Part shown: positions 1 through 11,453 of the stretch, piece by piece
How positions within the stretch are numbered: position 1 is the stretch's first letter
Layout of the letters: every line of letters begins with the position of its first letter
Source of the DNA: Cytospora piceicola
Taxonomy: Eukaryota; Ascomycota; Sordariomycetes; Diaporthales; Cytosporaceae
Length of the DNA stretch: 64,000 nucleotides
Assembly (NCBI GenBank): GCA_023375675.1
Contig: JALQBC010000011.1
Coordinates: 558,001-622,000 of the forward strand
Direction of reading: 5' to 3'
Notes under the pieces: generated by a model
Database searches by the model: none
Seen by the model: only the letters and a program-made list of their open reading frames with translations
What the model was told of the DNA's origin: nothing
Made by a program: the position numbers and the translations under genes

Positions 1-1972
1 ACAGGGGTATAGGAAAACTCCTTGAGCAACCCGCGCAACGGCTTCTCGGTCTCATGCTCTTCAGTGTCGTTGGATTCTCTCCTTGGCTTGGCATCACCGC
101 CAAACGGTGGTTCTTGGGGCTTAATGGGGCTGTCTCGAATGACCGCATCATCCTTGATGTCTGCTCGCTCTGGCGTAGTCGACTGCTCAGTCGAACCCCC
201 GTCTTGGAAAATCTGCAACATTTGGTGAGATCCCGACGCCCTGGAACCATTCCATTCCCCTTTCATATCTGGCAAGCTGGCAAATGCCTCCTCAATCGAG
301 TCATCTGACATCAGGATATTGTCGAGCTCCTGAGGTTGAAACGCTGACTTTCGAGCAGGGAAGAACTTGCTCTTCTCAGGCAAATTTGGGGCGTCGTTAG
401 TCGAGTCATCCTCACAAAGTCGCGCTTTCTTTGGTGGCCTCACATCCACATCCGAAATGCGTCTGCTTATCGGGCCGGCCGTTCGTCGGCGAGATGTCGA
501 TGAGTTGATGGACGGATCGAGGTCAGAAAGTGTCCTGGAAATTGGCTCCGTTCGACGACGTTGCATTGACGAATATGGACGGGTCGCCCCTTCCAAGTAT
601 GGCCGCGGCAGGGGGAATACCCGAGGCGTCAAGCCGTTCTGTGTGAGGGCAGCCACTCTCTGGGGGTCGGTGGAGAAGCAATTGCGGTCCATCTCCCCCA
701 TCGGAATGCGCTGGTGACCCCTGAAGAAAGAATCAATCGATTTCTCCGAAGGCAGTCTCCCATGCCCTGGTGCTGCTGCTGGGACCGCCGAAGTAGTCGC
801 GTAGCTCGGTTTGCGCTTGCTTGGCAGGGCAGTGACGATAATGGGCTTCTTGGAGATCGGATTCACATCACCGACGGCGATTGCTTTAGCAAGGTCGCGA
901 TCCACCTTGGCGCCAATGTACGGCATCTCCTCAATGTCCAAGGCTGAGGAGGGGTGAGGCTCGGTCAGGAGGACGATGTCTTCCTTATCAGGACAGAACA
1001 CACGTTGGTAGAGGAAGGTCATCTCGGCCTGCTTATACTGGGCCAGATAGTTCTCTGAGATGCGGTACTTGCCATCAAACTGAAGCATCCGGATCACTCG
1101 TTCTGGTGTCTTGTACTTGCGCATCATCCGGTAGGCCGTCTTCAACCCTATATTGCCGATACCCTCCAGGTAGTCGCAGCCACTGAATATTGTCATTTGA
1201 CGGAACTGGTCGTCGGTCCAACCTGTCAGAGATACCTCACGCACTGCACAGAAGTCTCTCCGGTTAATCTCGATACACTGTCCATGTTGGTCCATCTTGG
1301 TGAGGAGCCTCTTGGCTCCAAAGACCAGCAGGTCTGAATCCTCGGAAATGATACCGCTGATGAAGCCGCACCGCTCAAGGTAGACGAGTTGAGCATCGGC
1401 TTCGTACGGGGCAACGACATATGGAATGCCGTCTTTCTTCAACTCATCGATTAGGTGCCTGGCCATCTCCGGGGTAACGTCGATGGCTTTCTGAAGCTCA
1501 AGATGGGCTTGGGATGGTTTTCCTGCCTTGAGTAGTTCAAGACCGGCCTTCTTGGTGTCCTCACGGCGTTTGGCTCGGGATGCTTCGGTGTGGGCCTTGC
1601 TGGGAAGGAAGTCGCCATCGAATACCAAGTAAGGGGTCACACCAAAATGTTTAAGCATCCTGACCCGGTGCATGGCAAAATCGACATATCTGAGAATTGT
1701 TAGACGGACCAAGGACGTGGAAGTCAGGGACCTCGGTGGGTGGTTCTCTTACTTCCGGGTGGGCTTGTCCTGAGCCAGCTCAATGGCACACGCGACGGCG
1801 CCTCGATGAAGCCATCCATACGCATCAACGCCAAAGATTTCGCCGGAAAACTTCTTGATCTCGGTTTGCTTCTGGATGGATTTGAGTAAAGGGAGAAGAC
1901 CTACAAAATGTTAGAAGGTCATAGCAACATAGCAAAAACTTAGATAAGATGGACGTTACCTTGGATGCCCAT
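1..1972 (-). CDS. EXO1: Exonuclease 1 (EXO1), 5'-3' flap exonuclease, C-terminus cut by window edge
   Basis: This is a nuclear Rad2/XPG-family nuclease that resects DNA 5' to 3' in mismatch repair and recombination and cuts flaps. Three exons are inferred: 1960-1972, 1753-1900 and 1-1689. Splicing gives an N-terminus MGIQGLLPLLKSI, typical of EXO1. The metal-binding acidic residues of the family are visible: D30 in GVDAYGW, the FDGD motif, YEAD, SEDSD and GCDYLEGIGN, the last at the start of the helix-hairpin-helix region. After the nuclease core the protein becomes low-complexity, with a basic PPKKARL stretch that could be a nuclear localisation signal, as in the EXO1 tail that contacts mismatch-repair proteins. 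About 616 residues lie in the window and the frame is still open at base 1, so the C-terminus is missing. The neighbour TMA16 is divergent. Rad27/FEN1 is excluded by the long tail and the EXO1-type start. Confidence 0.93.
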
Positions 1973-2796
1973 CTTCTCTGTCGAGAATTTGAAGAAGCTA
2001 GAGAACCGGGGGCGATAGGCTCGCTGTTCAATAGTATTTCGATGACAGGAAGTCCGTGTCGGTCAGGCCATGCGTGGTAGACGGCAATTGGCTCCCAATG
2101 CTATCGTACGAACTGGTTGCTGAGGGCAGGTCCCATCTAGATGAGACGAGACACGGTCCTGGTTGAATCCACCTAGGGCTATGCTGCGATCATTGAAAAG
2201 GGCCGATGACAAGATGGAGGGTGGTATACACAGTAGAAGGGATGCTCCAGAAAGGATGGTAGAGGCTGGACCGCCTCTCGAATGCAAAGATGAGACGACA
2301 AAGTGCAACGAACTTTGCAATGACTCGGCAACAATGCAAATGTGGCACGCGTATCTTTCTTGAAGTTGCAGGTGGGATCTGAAAAGAAGTAGTAGGCGCG
2401 TTTGCGGTGGTAGATACTTCCCTCTTCGTACCGCGTTCCGTGACACAAGCTTAGTTCCCGATACAGCTAGATTGACGGTTCGCTCCACTGCTACGCAACT
2501 TCCATAGCAACGTCGTGGTCATTGGACTGGCGTTCAGGGACGCCCCTGCCTAGCGGGCTAGTGTACTGTAAGCATCTGGACCCTTGTGGCCCCCACACGG
2601 AATGCGGTACGCACTAACGACAGGCGAGAAAAAAAAAGTCAAGTTGTATCTGGATGTTTAGTTTTAAGATAGCGATAGGCTGATATCCGCATTCAACTAC
2701 GAACCTCTTCCAAGCCATACGACAAGACAACATTGATTCTCTTACACTTGGGATTGATTATACTTGCCTTCACTCGCCACATCGTCCACAGTCAAG
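1973..2796. other. Divergent intergenic region between EXO1 and TMA16
   Basis: This 824-base stretch separates the two start codons and must hold both promoters and 5' leaders. The only sizeable open frames (for example 2063-2488 on the minus strand) have no recognisable protein features and look like chance frames. No repeat of note is seen. Confidence 0.6.
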
Positions 2797-3520
2797 ATGC
2801 CCAAGACACTTGAAAAGACCAGGAAACAGATCGCCAAAAAGAGGAATGGCACCATTGATGCCCTACACATTTACTCTCGCGATTCCAAGAGGCTTCACAA
2901 GGCTCAGATCCGAGATGAGCGCCTCGAGAAGCTTGCCTCAGTGAGGAAGAAGCAGGACCAGCCCCTGTGTTCGTCCACCCCCATCCCCCATCCTTACTTA
3001 TCGGATAGTCTGTCGGTTACTGACTTGGGTTCTGTGTTTAGTGCATAGGGTGTCTTTCTTCCAGCAGGCAGCTCGAGAGAATGAGAAGCTTCCCTTTGAG
3101 ATGGAGAAGATCCAGAGTCTGATCAACGAGTGGGTTTTATTCCCCCGTATCTTTTACTTGATTCATGTATACTGACCCATGTCCAGATATGTTCATCAGT
3201 ACGACGAGGAGATGGAGGTATTGAAGAAGGCTCGACGACCGGGGAGACCGGCAAGTGTAAAGGAGGATATGCTCAAGATGAAGATCGTTGGCCTTGTAAA
3301 AGAACAACTGAATGGGTTCTGTAAGTGCAGAAATTCACTCACCCTCCCCGCACTGTCAACTAATGAGACCACAGACATCCCAGATATCTCAAAGCAAGCC
3401 AACATCGATCTCTTGGATAGGTGGGAGGGGGCGTGGTCCTTTTTGGGATCCATGTCTTACGTCCGCATATCCAAGGATGGTACAATCAAGCCTTCCAGCT
3501 TCCCGCCTAGCGGTCAGTGA
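2797..3520 (+). CDS. TMA16: TMA16, translation machinery-associated protein (60S biogenesis factor)
   Basis: TMA16 is a small conserved protein associated with pre-60S ribosomal particles. Four exons are inferred: 2797-2968, 3042-3129, 3187-3320 and 3375-3520, giving 179 residues, the usual size. The start was placed at 2797 because MPKTLEKTRKQIAKK is the conserved family N-terminus. An in-frame ATG 33 bases upstream (2764) would add an unconserved extension. The family blocks RVSFFQQAARENEK, YVHQYDEEMEVLKK, RRPGRPASVKEDMLK and LDRWEGAWSFLG, and the C-terminal KPSSFPPSGQ, all appear once the introns are removed. The first intron uses the weak donor GTTCGT, which is forced by the reading frame but is unusual compared with the GTAAGT-like donors nearby. 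Confidence 0.92.
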
Positions 3521-5542
3521 GCTGCTTCTGGGGCTGTCACTTTGCCGCTTCTCCGCCGTTAATGATACCCAATTCAAGCCTTTCGGCCATTCCTGCTGTT
3601 CCATGCACACGCTGGTTGCAACGTGAGATAGTGCCAGCAATATCTCTGTCTTCTAGAGCGACATGCTGCGGTATTCTACATACGGATCATCCAAGCACGC
3701 CGACGCTGATTGTCTGTTACGGACTCATCCCAACGCAGCCCTGGCATCCACGAATGCTACTTCGTTCTACGCCGCCTGTGGCCTTCAATCCCGTAACACG
3801 GACTAGTAGTCCCTCCGGATCTGGTGGCGCCAAGCTGAGTTACGATATCTTAGTCCACGGGTCCATGGGTCAAACTACTGGGTGCGGTCAAGACGACGTC
3901 CCGAGACCAGACACTAGGCTCCTTGCCAGCCACTGTGTGTTCCCACCAACAGGCTCATCCCGAGAGCTGTCGTTACCTGTCGTGCTATACGGCTAATGCG
4001 ACTCACTACACGGACACTTACTGGTGGAGGAAGCTTCAAGGGGCTAGTATTGGTCTGTTGAGATCTATTTGGGTGATATACGCTGCTAGACCTTGTCCAA
4101 ACTCATCTTGTCTCCGAACAATGTCGTCTTTTCGGACTTTACCCTGTACTTAGTCCAAGGCCTCCCTTATCAACGTGCTACATGATACAAACACACGTTG
4201 ATGCTCTCACGCTCTTCGCGTGCTCAGCTAGTTACATAGCTTGCACGATGACGTCCCTATATATATCCTATTTGAAATAGCTGGAAGGCCTTGGGTGTCT
4301 TGCGCAATGCCCTGGTCTCGCACTACCGAGAAAGCTTGGATGCATGGTGCCAACCAACGTCCCCTTCTCCAGGCTCAACTGACTGTATGGCGTCTATGAA
4401 GCTGGCACCATGAATTCTCAGTGGCTTCCCTCAATGTGTCGCTATAAACTCTGCTCCGTGAATATGAGAGACACTTGTATTGAAGGATGAGACCTTCGAC
4501 ACAGACACCCCAAGTCACCGCTCCAAGTGAGGAGCTTCCTCTCCAGGAATTTCCTGTACAAATTAAGATCGCGGCCTCCTTTCCCCCCTCAATGGGAAGC
4601 CTTTCGTAGACTACCTGTCCAGCGAGCTTCACCAATAACAAAAACAAATAAGATCCCAGATTTCGGAATTTCTACGACGCATCTGAGCAACTTCACAAGA
4701 CCTGACTTCGCAAAATCTACAGTGGGTTTCCCCGTTGGCTGAGCGGCACTTCAAGAGCGTGGGCTCACTTGTTTCCTAGGCATGTGCAAAATAACCACCT
4801 TCTACCAACAATGTCCTGTCTGCAACAAGAAGGAGTTGAACCTCTATTCCGAGGTACACTGCTCGGCCATAAGCCCAAACAATGAGCTTGGCGCATGTGG
4901 CAATGTGGAAAGAGAGGACGTAACCGACGAAAAATTGTGTTGGACGTGCTTTGACGCGGGAAGGACTTCCTAGACGTTTTGGCAGCCATGAAACGCGTCG
5001 ATATGAGTTTCATCATGGGAAGCTAGATATGGCTATCTGCTTAAGTACCAGTTGACCTACTTAAGTAAACACTTGAGTAGGTAGCTGTGAGACGCAATGA
5101 ACTGTTACCATTTGACTTTTAAAGATGCCGGCATACAAGTGAGCATGTATTCAGCATGAAACCGCCCAATGTTTTCCTGGTGCAATTCATATGCGTGAGG
5201 TTGGTATGGTGCAAGAAAATTATAAATACTCGTGAGGTGTATAAGTATGCCTCTCTCACATGTCAATGATACTGAGGAGTCAGCCAAGACCGTATAAAAC
5301 AGCCTCGAGGGCTTAGTCATCACAGATAAGCTCGTGGTGGCCCGTGCACGATAGAGCTCCCTCGAAAATTCCAAGCTCAAATCAGTTTCGTCGAGTTCCA
5401 TCGTCACAGGCTCACCAACCCGGCAAAATTTCATTTCCTCCAGCAATCTTTCTCCCCCCCCCCAAACACACACCTTCTTGATACCCCCCTCCCCAATCCT
5501 CCCCTTCCCTCTTTCCCCACTCCCACCCCCAGCCAACCCAAA
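3521..5542. other. Intergenic region, one small candidate ORF
   Basis: Apart from the cysteine-rich ORF at 4782-4973, no coding signal can be supported. Frames such as 3517-3996 lack an ATG start and any family motif. Around 5040-5085 there is a cluster of TTAAGTA and GTAGGTA-like words. Just upstream of MAM33 the leader is pyrimidine-rich, with a run of ten C at about 5455-5464. Confidence 0.5.
4782..4973 (+). CDS. Small cysteine-rich hypothetical protein (63 aa)
   Basis: This ATG-initiated frame has no introns and encodes 63 residues with an ordered cysteine pattern: C2, CPVC at 11-14, H26-C27, C39 and CWTC at 53-56. Two CxxC pairs with intervening H/C residues resemble a small zinc-ribbon-like fold. 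Short proteins beginning MC followed by spaced cysteines are common in fungal genomes, but I cannot name a family. There is no signal peptide or membrane segment. It stands alone in a 2 kb gap upstream of MAM33 on the same strand. It could also be a chance frame: it is short and no splice or expression evidence is available. Confidence 0.4.
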   Translation: MCKITTFYQQCPVCNKKELNLYSEVHCSAISPNNELGACGNVEREDVTDEKLCWTCFDAGRTS

Positions 5543-6463
5543 ATGTTCGCTGCTCGAGCCCTCGCGCGCGCTGCGCCCAGGACCGTCTCCCGCCTGTCCG
5601 CGGTGGCCAGGCCCAGCACCCTGCTGCGCACACAATGCGCCCCGGCCCGGTCGCAAGCCTCCGCCTTCTCGACGGCGCTCCTCAGGAGGGCACCCGCCGG
5701 GACGGTCGACGCCGAGCTGAGCGCGAAGCTGAACAGCGAGATCGCCTTCGAGGCCGAGATGAAGGAGAACGACGCGCAGCCCGTCAGCGTCAAGGACTTC
5801 CTTGACAACGGCCCGTTCGAGGTCCAGGACACGCCCGGCATGCAGGACGTCGTGCTTACCCGCACATACGGCAATGAGAAGTGAGTCCCCGCCCTGGTTT
5901 ATGCTACACCTGTGTGTCTTGTTTTGTTTGGGCGCTGGTTGCTGACCTTTGTTTCCCCCCCCGCCTACAGGATCACCGTTACCTTCTCGATCGCCGACAT
6001 CGCCACCTCCGAGGAGGAGGACATGTTCCGCGACGAGTCCGCCGAGGACGAGGTGGACGCCCGCGACCCCGAGGCCGAGGGCCTGGAGGACGGCGAGGGC
6101 GGGAGCGAGCCCGGCGTCACCTGCCGCCTGAACATCGTGGTCGAGAAGCCCGGCAAGGGCGCCCTGAACATCGAGGCCGTCGCCCAGGAGGCCAGCGTCA
6201 TCGTCGAGAACATGTACTACTACCACGACGCGTCCATCGCCCACTCGGCCAGCCCCGACGCCGTCCACAAGAGCCGCGACGTCTACCCCGGGCCCCCCTT
6301 CGGCACCCTCGACGAGGACCTGCAGCTCCTGATGGAGCAGTACCTCGACGAGCGTGGCATCAACTCCAGCCTCGCCCTGTTCGTGCCCGAGTACATGGAC
6401 ATGAAGGAGCAGCGCGAGTACCTGTCCTGGTTGAACAACGTCAAGGGTTTCGTCGAGGCCTAG
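5543..6463 (+). CDS. MAM33: MAM33 / p32 (C1QBP) family mitochondrial acidic matrix protein
   Basis: Acidic doughnut-shaped trimer of the mitochondrial matrix, linked to mitochondrial ribosome and respiratory function in yeast (family knowledge). There are two exons, 5543-5880 and 5971-6463, encoding 276 residues. The first roughly 45 residues are rich in Arg, Ala and Ser with no acidic residues (MFAARALARAAPRTVSRL), a textbook matrix-targeting presequence. The MAM33 domain follows: ELSAKLNSEIAFEAEM, a strand region ITVTFSIADI, a long acidic insertion around residues 125-155, then the C-terminal block LDEDLQLLMEQYLDERGI and the YLSWLNNVKGFVEA end typical of the family. The coding sequence is strongly GC3-biased, suggesting high expression. 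That bias also creates a 482-codon antisense open frame, which is a shadow. Confidence 0.93.
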
Positions 6464-7402
6464 ATGGGATGAAGTTGGTGACTGGACAAGACAAGAGAGC
6501 AAAAATAGGAAGGGCACAGGCGGCTGAGGTGGCGGTGGCGATGGGGCTCCCATCGGCCTCGTGTAAAAGATGTATTCCGCTCTACGACCAAAATGATGTA
6601 TTTATAGGCCAATGGTATGGCTCGGACGAGGCCATAACGTTCACTCATGACACTACAATACCCCCACACTAAAACAAAAGAAAAAATAAAGAACAAATAT
6701 GAAAACATCTCTTCTGGATCTCAAGAGTGAATGTTTTAAGCGTTGGAGTATGAAATGACTGATATTTGGCTAGGTATATGAGGAAACGCCATGAGCGGGT
6801 TCAATGAACGCCTCATCTCTTTCGCTGACCTTCTCACGCTTCTTGAACAGACAGTTCCTACTTGTGAAGTAAACCCCGTGATTCCGAAGGTAGTTACCTG
6901 CTCACATGACAGTCGCTAATTCCATAAGTCTGTCTACCTCTTTCGGATCTCTGCTACAATACACACACCCCGCCTTGACTCTCGGGGCTTAAGGGCGAGC
7001 ACGTGCAACAACCTGCCTGCCTGCCTGCCTTCCATGGCCTTTGCTGTGCGTCGGGGAGCTGGCTTTTCCTGCCGTTCGGGTGCTACTGGGGTTTCCGACG
7101 GGCATCAGCACGATGGTCAACGACGCGGGACACCGGCGGCTTGGCGAGGAGCGACCCGGTGGTCGTAACGGGCATCGTCATCTGGAGCTACGCCCGTCCT
7201 GGCTGCCCAGGTTACAAAAGACTGAGCCGCGCTGGAAGATAACATGTTACCTAGCTAGAACTCGTTGTCCCTCTCATCACACGGAGAACCCCGGCGGTCG
7301 TCTCTCAATCCTGAGGGCCACCCACTCCTATGAGCCATGTTTCCGTTCGGAGGAGCCTAAAACGCTGCAGAACCAAAAAAAAAAAAAAAAAAAAAAACAC
7401 AC
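6464..7402. other. Convergent intergenic region between MAM33 and the MFS gene
   Basis: It holds the 3' untranslated regions of two converging genes. A short CCTG reiteration lies at about 7013-7030 and a 23-base A run at 7375-7397, immediately beyond the MFS stop codon. No supported gene. Confidence 0.6.
7375..7397 (+). repeat. Poly(A) run of 23 bases
   Basis: Uninterrupted A homopolymer on the plus strand, only a few bases past the stop codon of the minus-strand MFS gene, where it reads as poly(T) in the transcript. Either a replication-slippage tract or the trace of a retrocopied tail. No retroelement sequence is visible beside it. Confidence 0.85.
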
Positions 7403-9188
7403 TCAGACCCGCACCTCCTCGGCATCAGCAGCCGGGTTCTCCACCCTGCTCTCCCGGGCCTCCAGCTCGAGCTCCTTCTCGCCCCCGGGCCGCCCGATGC
7501 CGACGTCGGTCGCGCGGTGGCTGTCCATGCTGGCCCTCTGGAAGACGTTGACGTACACGGGGTACACGAGGGCCAGCACGTAGCCCATCATGGGGATCGC
7601 CATGGCCGCGTGGGCGCCGTGGTACGTGACGACGGCCCCCGCCATGGGCGGGAACACCATGCCGCCCGAGATGGCCGCGACCAGGAGGGACCCCCCGGCC
7701 TTGGTGTGGCGGCCCAGGCCCCGGAGGCCGAGCGTGAAGATGGTGGCGAAGCAGGCGGACTCGGAGCACAGGACGAGGATGAGCATGGCGACGGACGCGT
7801 CCCCGCGCGTGGTCACGGCCGCGACGGCGAAGGCGAAGCAGCAGGCCAGCAGCGCGGTGAGGACGTACCGGGGCTTCACGGAGCGGATCATGAAGAGGAA
7901 CCCCGCGACGAAGCGGCCGAGCGTGTACAGCCCCTGCCCGACCGCCAGCAGGTCGGAGGCCGAGGCGCTGGACCGCCCGGCCTCCTCGGCGAAGTTGATG
8001 AAGTAGTTGGCGAGCGCGACCTGCGCCCCCACGTAGCAGAACTGGGACCAGACGGCGAGGAAGAGGTTGTACTGCTTGCGGAGCGGGCCCGGGTCGTGGT
8101 GGTCGATGGCGTCCTCCTGGATGCCCACTATGAGAATGAGAGTCAGTGTTTGTCTGAAAGAAGAAACGGGAGTCGCGAGGTATGATCCAATAGTAAAGCC
8201 TTTATTGCTCCCGGATGAAACATATCTCAAGACTTAAAACATATGCAACTACGGGAGATGATTGCTCTCGGATGGTACCCACTATCTGCGTCTGTAATCT
8301 CAGGCATCGGGGCCAGAAAGAATAGAGCAATGAGGAGAATAACGAAGCAAGCGACTCCCAGGTACACCCACTGAACGTTCCTCAGGCCCTGTGCGTCGTC
8401 AACCGTGGAGGCGAAGAAGACCCTAGTTGCAAGGAGGGGTGCCACGAAAGAGCCGGTGCCCTGAACTGCCTGAGCCAGGTTCAGGCGGATCTCGGAATAC
8501 CTTGGAGGGCCGCAGATGGCTAGGAACCTGAGAGCTCGTCAGATTATGTGACCATGCATCAAGATCCCATAAAATTTTCTCTCTTGAAATCAATTCCATG
8601 AGGCAGAAGCTACTTACGGGTCGGCAGCCGTCTCAAGGGTACTAAGTCCCATGCCGACGACGAACATACTACCGCAGAACCCACCGAAGGAGGCCTTGAT
8701 GCCCGAGGGCCAGAAGAGCAGACACCCGACCGCCAGTACAGCCAGTCCAGTCATGAAGGTTACGCGGAACCCAAAGCGCCTCAGGATCCAGCCCGAGATG
8801 GTTGGCGGGCAGATGAAGTAGGCGCCAAAGTAGGCTGAGGACAGGCCGGAGGACATGGACGCGGTGATGTTCAGCTCCTTCTGGAAGTGAGAGTTCAGGA
8901 CTGTCGTATGTCAGCATTGGAAGGGGGGAGGGGAAGTGATCAAGGGTAATATTGGATAGTGTGACGAGGAGTAGGACATACCATCGAGGAGACCATAGGC
9001 GAAACCCCAGAGGAAGAAGAGGATGGTCACTACAGCAAGAAATTAGCCGTGTACTACCTTGACGATAATCGGTACCGGAGGGCCCACGTACCAAGCAGGT
9101 TGGGAACCAGACTCTGCCTGGCCGTCAGCATCGCAGCCGAAGTGACATCGTCATCCCTGACAACGATCTTTCTCCTCCAAAGACCCAT
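7403..9188 (-). CDS. MFS sugar transporter, L-fucose permease (FucP/HsrA)-like
   Basis: Predicted plasma-membrane major facilitator carrying sugars by proton symport (inferred from the family). Five exons: 9092-9188, 8982-9029, 8618-8900, 8283-8527 and 7403-8127, giving 465 residues with consistent phases. Diagnostic blocks are VTILFFLWGFAYGLLD at TM1, the FAYGLLDVLNSHFQ segment that in this family carries the conserved N/H residues, GMGLSTLETAADPFL, and PPRYSEIRLNLAQAVQGTG. The second half shows AVWSQFCYVGAQVALANYF, also typical of fungal fucose-permease homologues. Hydrophobic stretches are consistent with 12 helices, a long loop in the middle and a hydrophilic C-terminus rich in E and R. 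The last exon is very GC-rich. The actual substrate cannot be told from sequence. Confidence 0.9.
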
Positions 9189-10596
9189 GTTTGCGTTTCC
9201 TCGTTACTTGGGGTGGTCCTTTCCCTGTTTATTTTCTTGGGTACAAGGCTGGATCAGTGGTAATTTGGTCAGAAGAGGGGATTCCCTCTACAAATAAGGT
9301 GAAGTAGCTACACAAGAGTTGAGGGCATGAAGGGCTGCCAACGTCTAAGACATGGGCTGGGCGGGCCCCAATATATACTACAGCAAAGGGCATCCCCTCG
9401 AAGTATGGACTAGTATGGCAGGATTCCACCCAATAGACAGTGCTTATGCATGTTGGACAATGGCAAGAGATTTGAGTCCATTCGGGCTAACATGCGCCGA
9501 GTATGTTGCGAGGAGTTAGACCTCGACATGACCGACATGTGTGGCACACAACAAGGTTAAGGCATGACTGACTGAGCCAGGCCAGGCCAGGCCAGGATTC
9601 CTTCCGGGGTAGACAACCAGGTGAGCACTAGCAAGCAAGCCAGGATGCCTCCACAATGGGGTAACGGGATGCACAACGGCGGCCCGGGGGAGGGAGGCCG
9701 AGAGACTGACAAACAGTCCGGGGTAAAAGACCAACGGCGCCCAATCCCAACGTGAGATCTGTGGGGTAATGGAGAAGGAGGATTCTTGCAGATGCAGCAG
9801 ATGCAGCAGGGTGACAGGGTGACAGGTTATCAGGGTCTAAGATCTATCAGGTCTAGCCAACAGATCCTGACTGCCTGCATTGAGACAGAAGCATTGAGCC
9901 GAGATATGCAGTCGGCCTGGACATGGCTCGCCGAGACAAGATCTCGGGGATGAGGAGCGACGGATAGATAGATAGACACCAGATATCCTGTGCACTTCCA
10001 GACATCCTCCCCAACATCCCTCTGTTCATCTTCTTCTGGCCAAGGAGAGACTCGTCCCAGCAGTCCGGAATGGCCAGCGACGAGCCTTGTGGTTGGCTAC
10101 CTAGGCACACACACATGGACACTCGTGCCGTGCCTGGAGAATGGGGTCAGCTTTGGTGCAAAAAGACCACTCAAGTAGGTTGAAGAGAGGGATGGAGACT
10201 ACCTACTCACGCAAGTACAACGGACAAGATCGGATCTGGGAGAGTGGGCCAATGCATATACTTACCTGCCCCAGCATTTTCTCCATTTTACCCCAGCTTG
10301 GGCTTGGAAAATTGCGGGGAACATGTAGCAAAGAGCTCTTACATCGAAATGTCTAAAATGACGCCCCCCAGGAAATCTTCTAACGCCCCGAGAGCCTCAC
10401 GGCGTGCATTGATTAGCTAAAATAGGGCACGGACTTTTAATATTCAAGTCCTATCTTTACAACTAACATGAATCAGTATTAATATCTTCGAGGTAACACT
10501 CCGGTCGCTAAAGCTCCTTCTCGCTAGAGACCGTAAGCATAAGTGTATAGGTATGCGGGTTATAGGTGTATAAGTATATAGGTATATACCTAGGTA

Positions 10597-10800
10597 GGTA
10601 TATAGGTGTATAGGTGTATAGGTGTATAGTTGTATAGGTGTATAGGTGTATAGGTGTATAGGTGTATAGGTGTCTAGGTGTATAGGTGTATAGGTGTATA
10701 GGTGTATAGGTGTATAGGTGTATAGATGTATAGGTGTATAGGTGTATAGGTGTATAGGTGTATAGGTGTATAGGTATATGGGTTTATAGGTGTGTAGGTG
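10597..10800 (+). repeat. Tandem array of 8-bp unit TATAGGTG (about two dozen copies)
   Basis: Direct reading shows head-to-tail TATAGGTG units with a few one-base variants (TATAGTTG, TCTAGGTG, TATAGATG). Variant flanks run from about 10550, and a degenerate end at 10775-10805 turns into GTGTAGGTG and GTTAGTG. On the minus strand it reads as a low-complexity TPIHLYTY-type open frame, which is a repeat artefact. The unit is G/T-rich on one strand but is not the TTAGGG telomere repeat. Confidence 0.95.
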
Positions 10801-11147
10801 TGTTAGTGTTTTTGGTGGTATTCTTAAGGGCGTCAGAAGATTTCCTAGGGGCGTCATTGCAAAGATTTCGCTCTTACATACCTAGGTACTTAAGAACATA
10901 CCCAGGTACATACTTAATCAAGTACTTAAGCATGTATGTGCTGTGTATGTAGCTCCACACACCACGTCCTGCATATAGTAAGAGCCACTGCGAACCAGAA
11001 AAAAACAAAGTAGGCATATGCATCACATGGGAAAATAGACCTTGGGTCACACAATTCGCCATTTCAGTATCTTTCTATACGTTGCAGAGAGGCTTTACTC
11101 TTCTTTACCAAAATGCAACTTTTTCCTGCCTTTTACCACACCCGCGT

Positions 11148-11163
11148 CCCCCCCCCCCCCCCC
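11148..11163. repeat. Poly(C) run of 16 bases
   Basis: Homopolymer C tract downstream of eIF2A. It is one of many G/C homopolymers of 8-16 bases in the intergenic parts of this window. Confidence 0.9.
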
Positions 11164-11453
11164 AATACCAACTCCCACCTTGCCACGCTTTTGTCCAAGT
11201 AGCGTGGCCCAATAATCGCGTCGATGATAAATACGGTGCGCCTTTCATGCCGGAAGGAAACGCCTGTTTCCCATTGGTACTCCGCCAGGGTGAACTGATG
11301 CAGACACGATATCTGATCGCCTGTCCCTCTCCTTCAGCCAAGCCCGCACGGTTCATAGTAACGGACGAGGATGAAAGAGACCAGGCCCAGCCGTCCCCCA
11401 AGGCTTCCCAGCTTGACCGTCATGCCAGTGCGGCAATTCCAGGATGAAATCCC

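Larger units (their letters stand above)
9189..11453. other. Intergenic region with octamer minisatellite
   Basis: Upstream region of the MFS gene and downstream region of eIF2A. It contains GGCCA reiterations near 9578-9597, the TATAGGTG tandem array at about 10600-10800, two TACCTAGGTA palindromes (10587-10596, 10879-10888) and a run of 16 C at 11148-11163. No coding frame here has recognisable protein character. Confidence 0.6.

Noticed and set aside
4728..4790. tRNA-like A-box TGGCTGAGCGG
   Set aside because: No matching B box or cloverleaf within the next 90 bases.
5105..6553. 482-codon minus-strand open frame opposite MAM33
   Set aside because: GC3-rich antisense shadow; the plus strand encodes a clear MAM33 with presequence and spliced frame.
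10444..10857. 137-codon minus-strand frame of TPIHLYTY-like repeats
   Set aside because: Entirely produced by the TATAGGTG tandem array.
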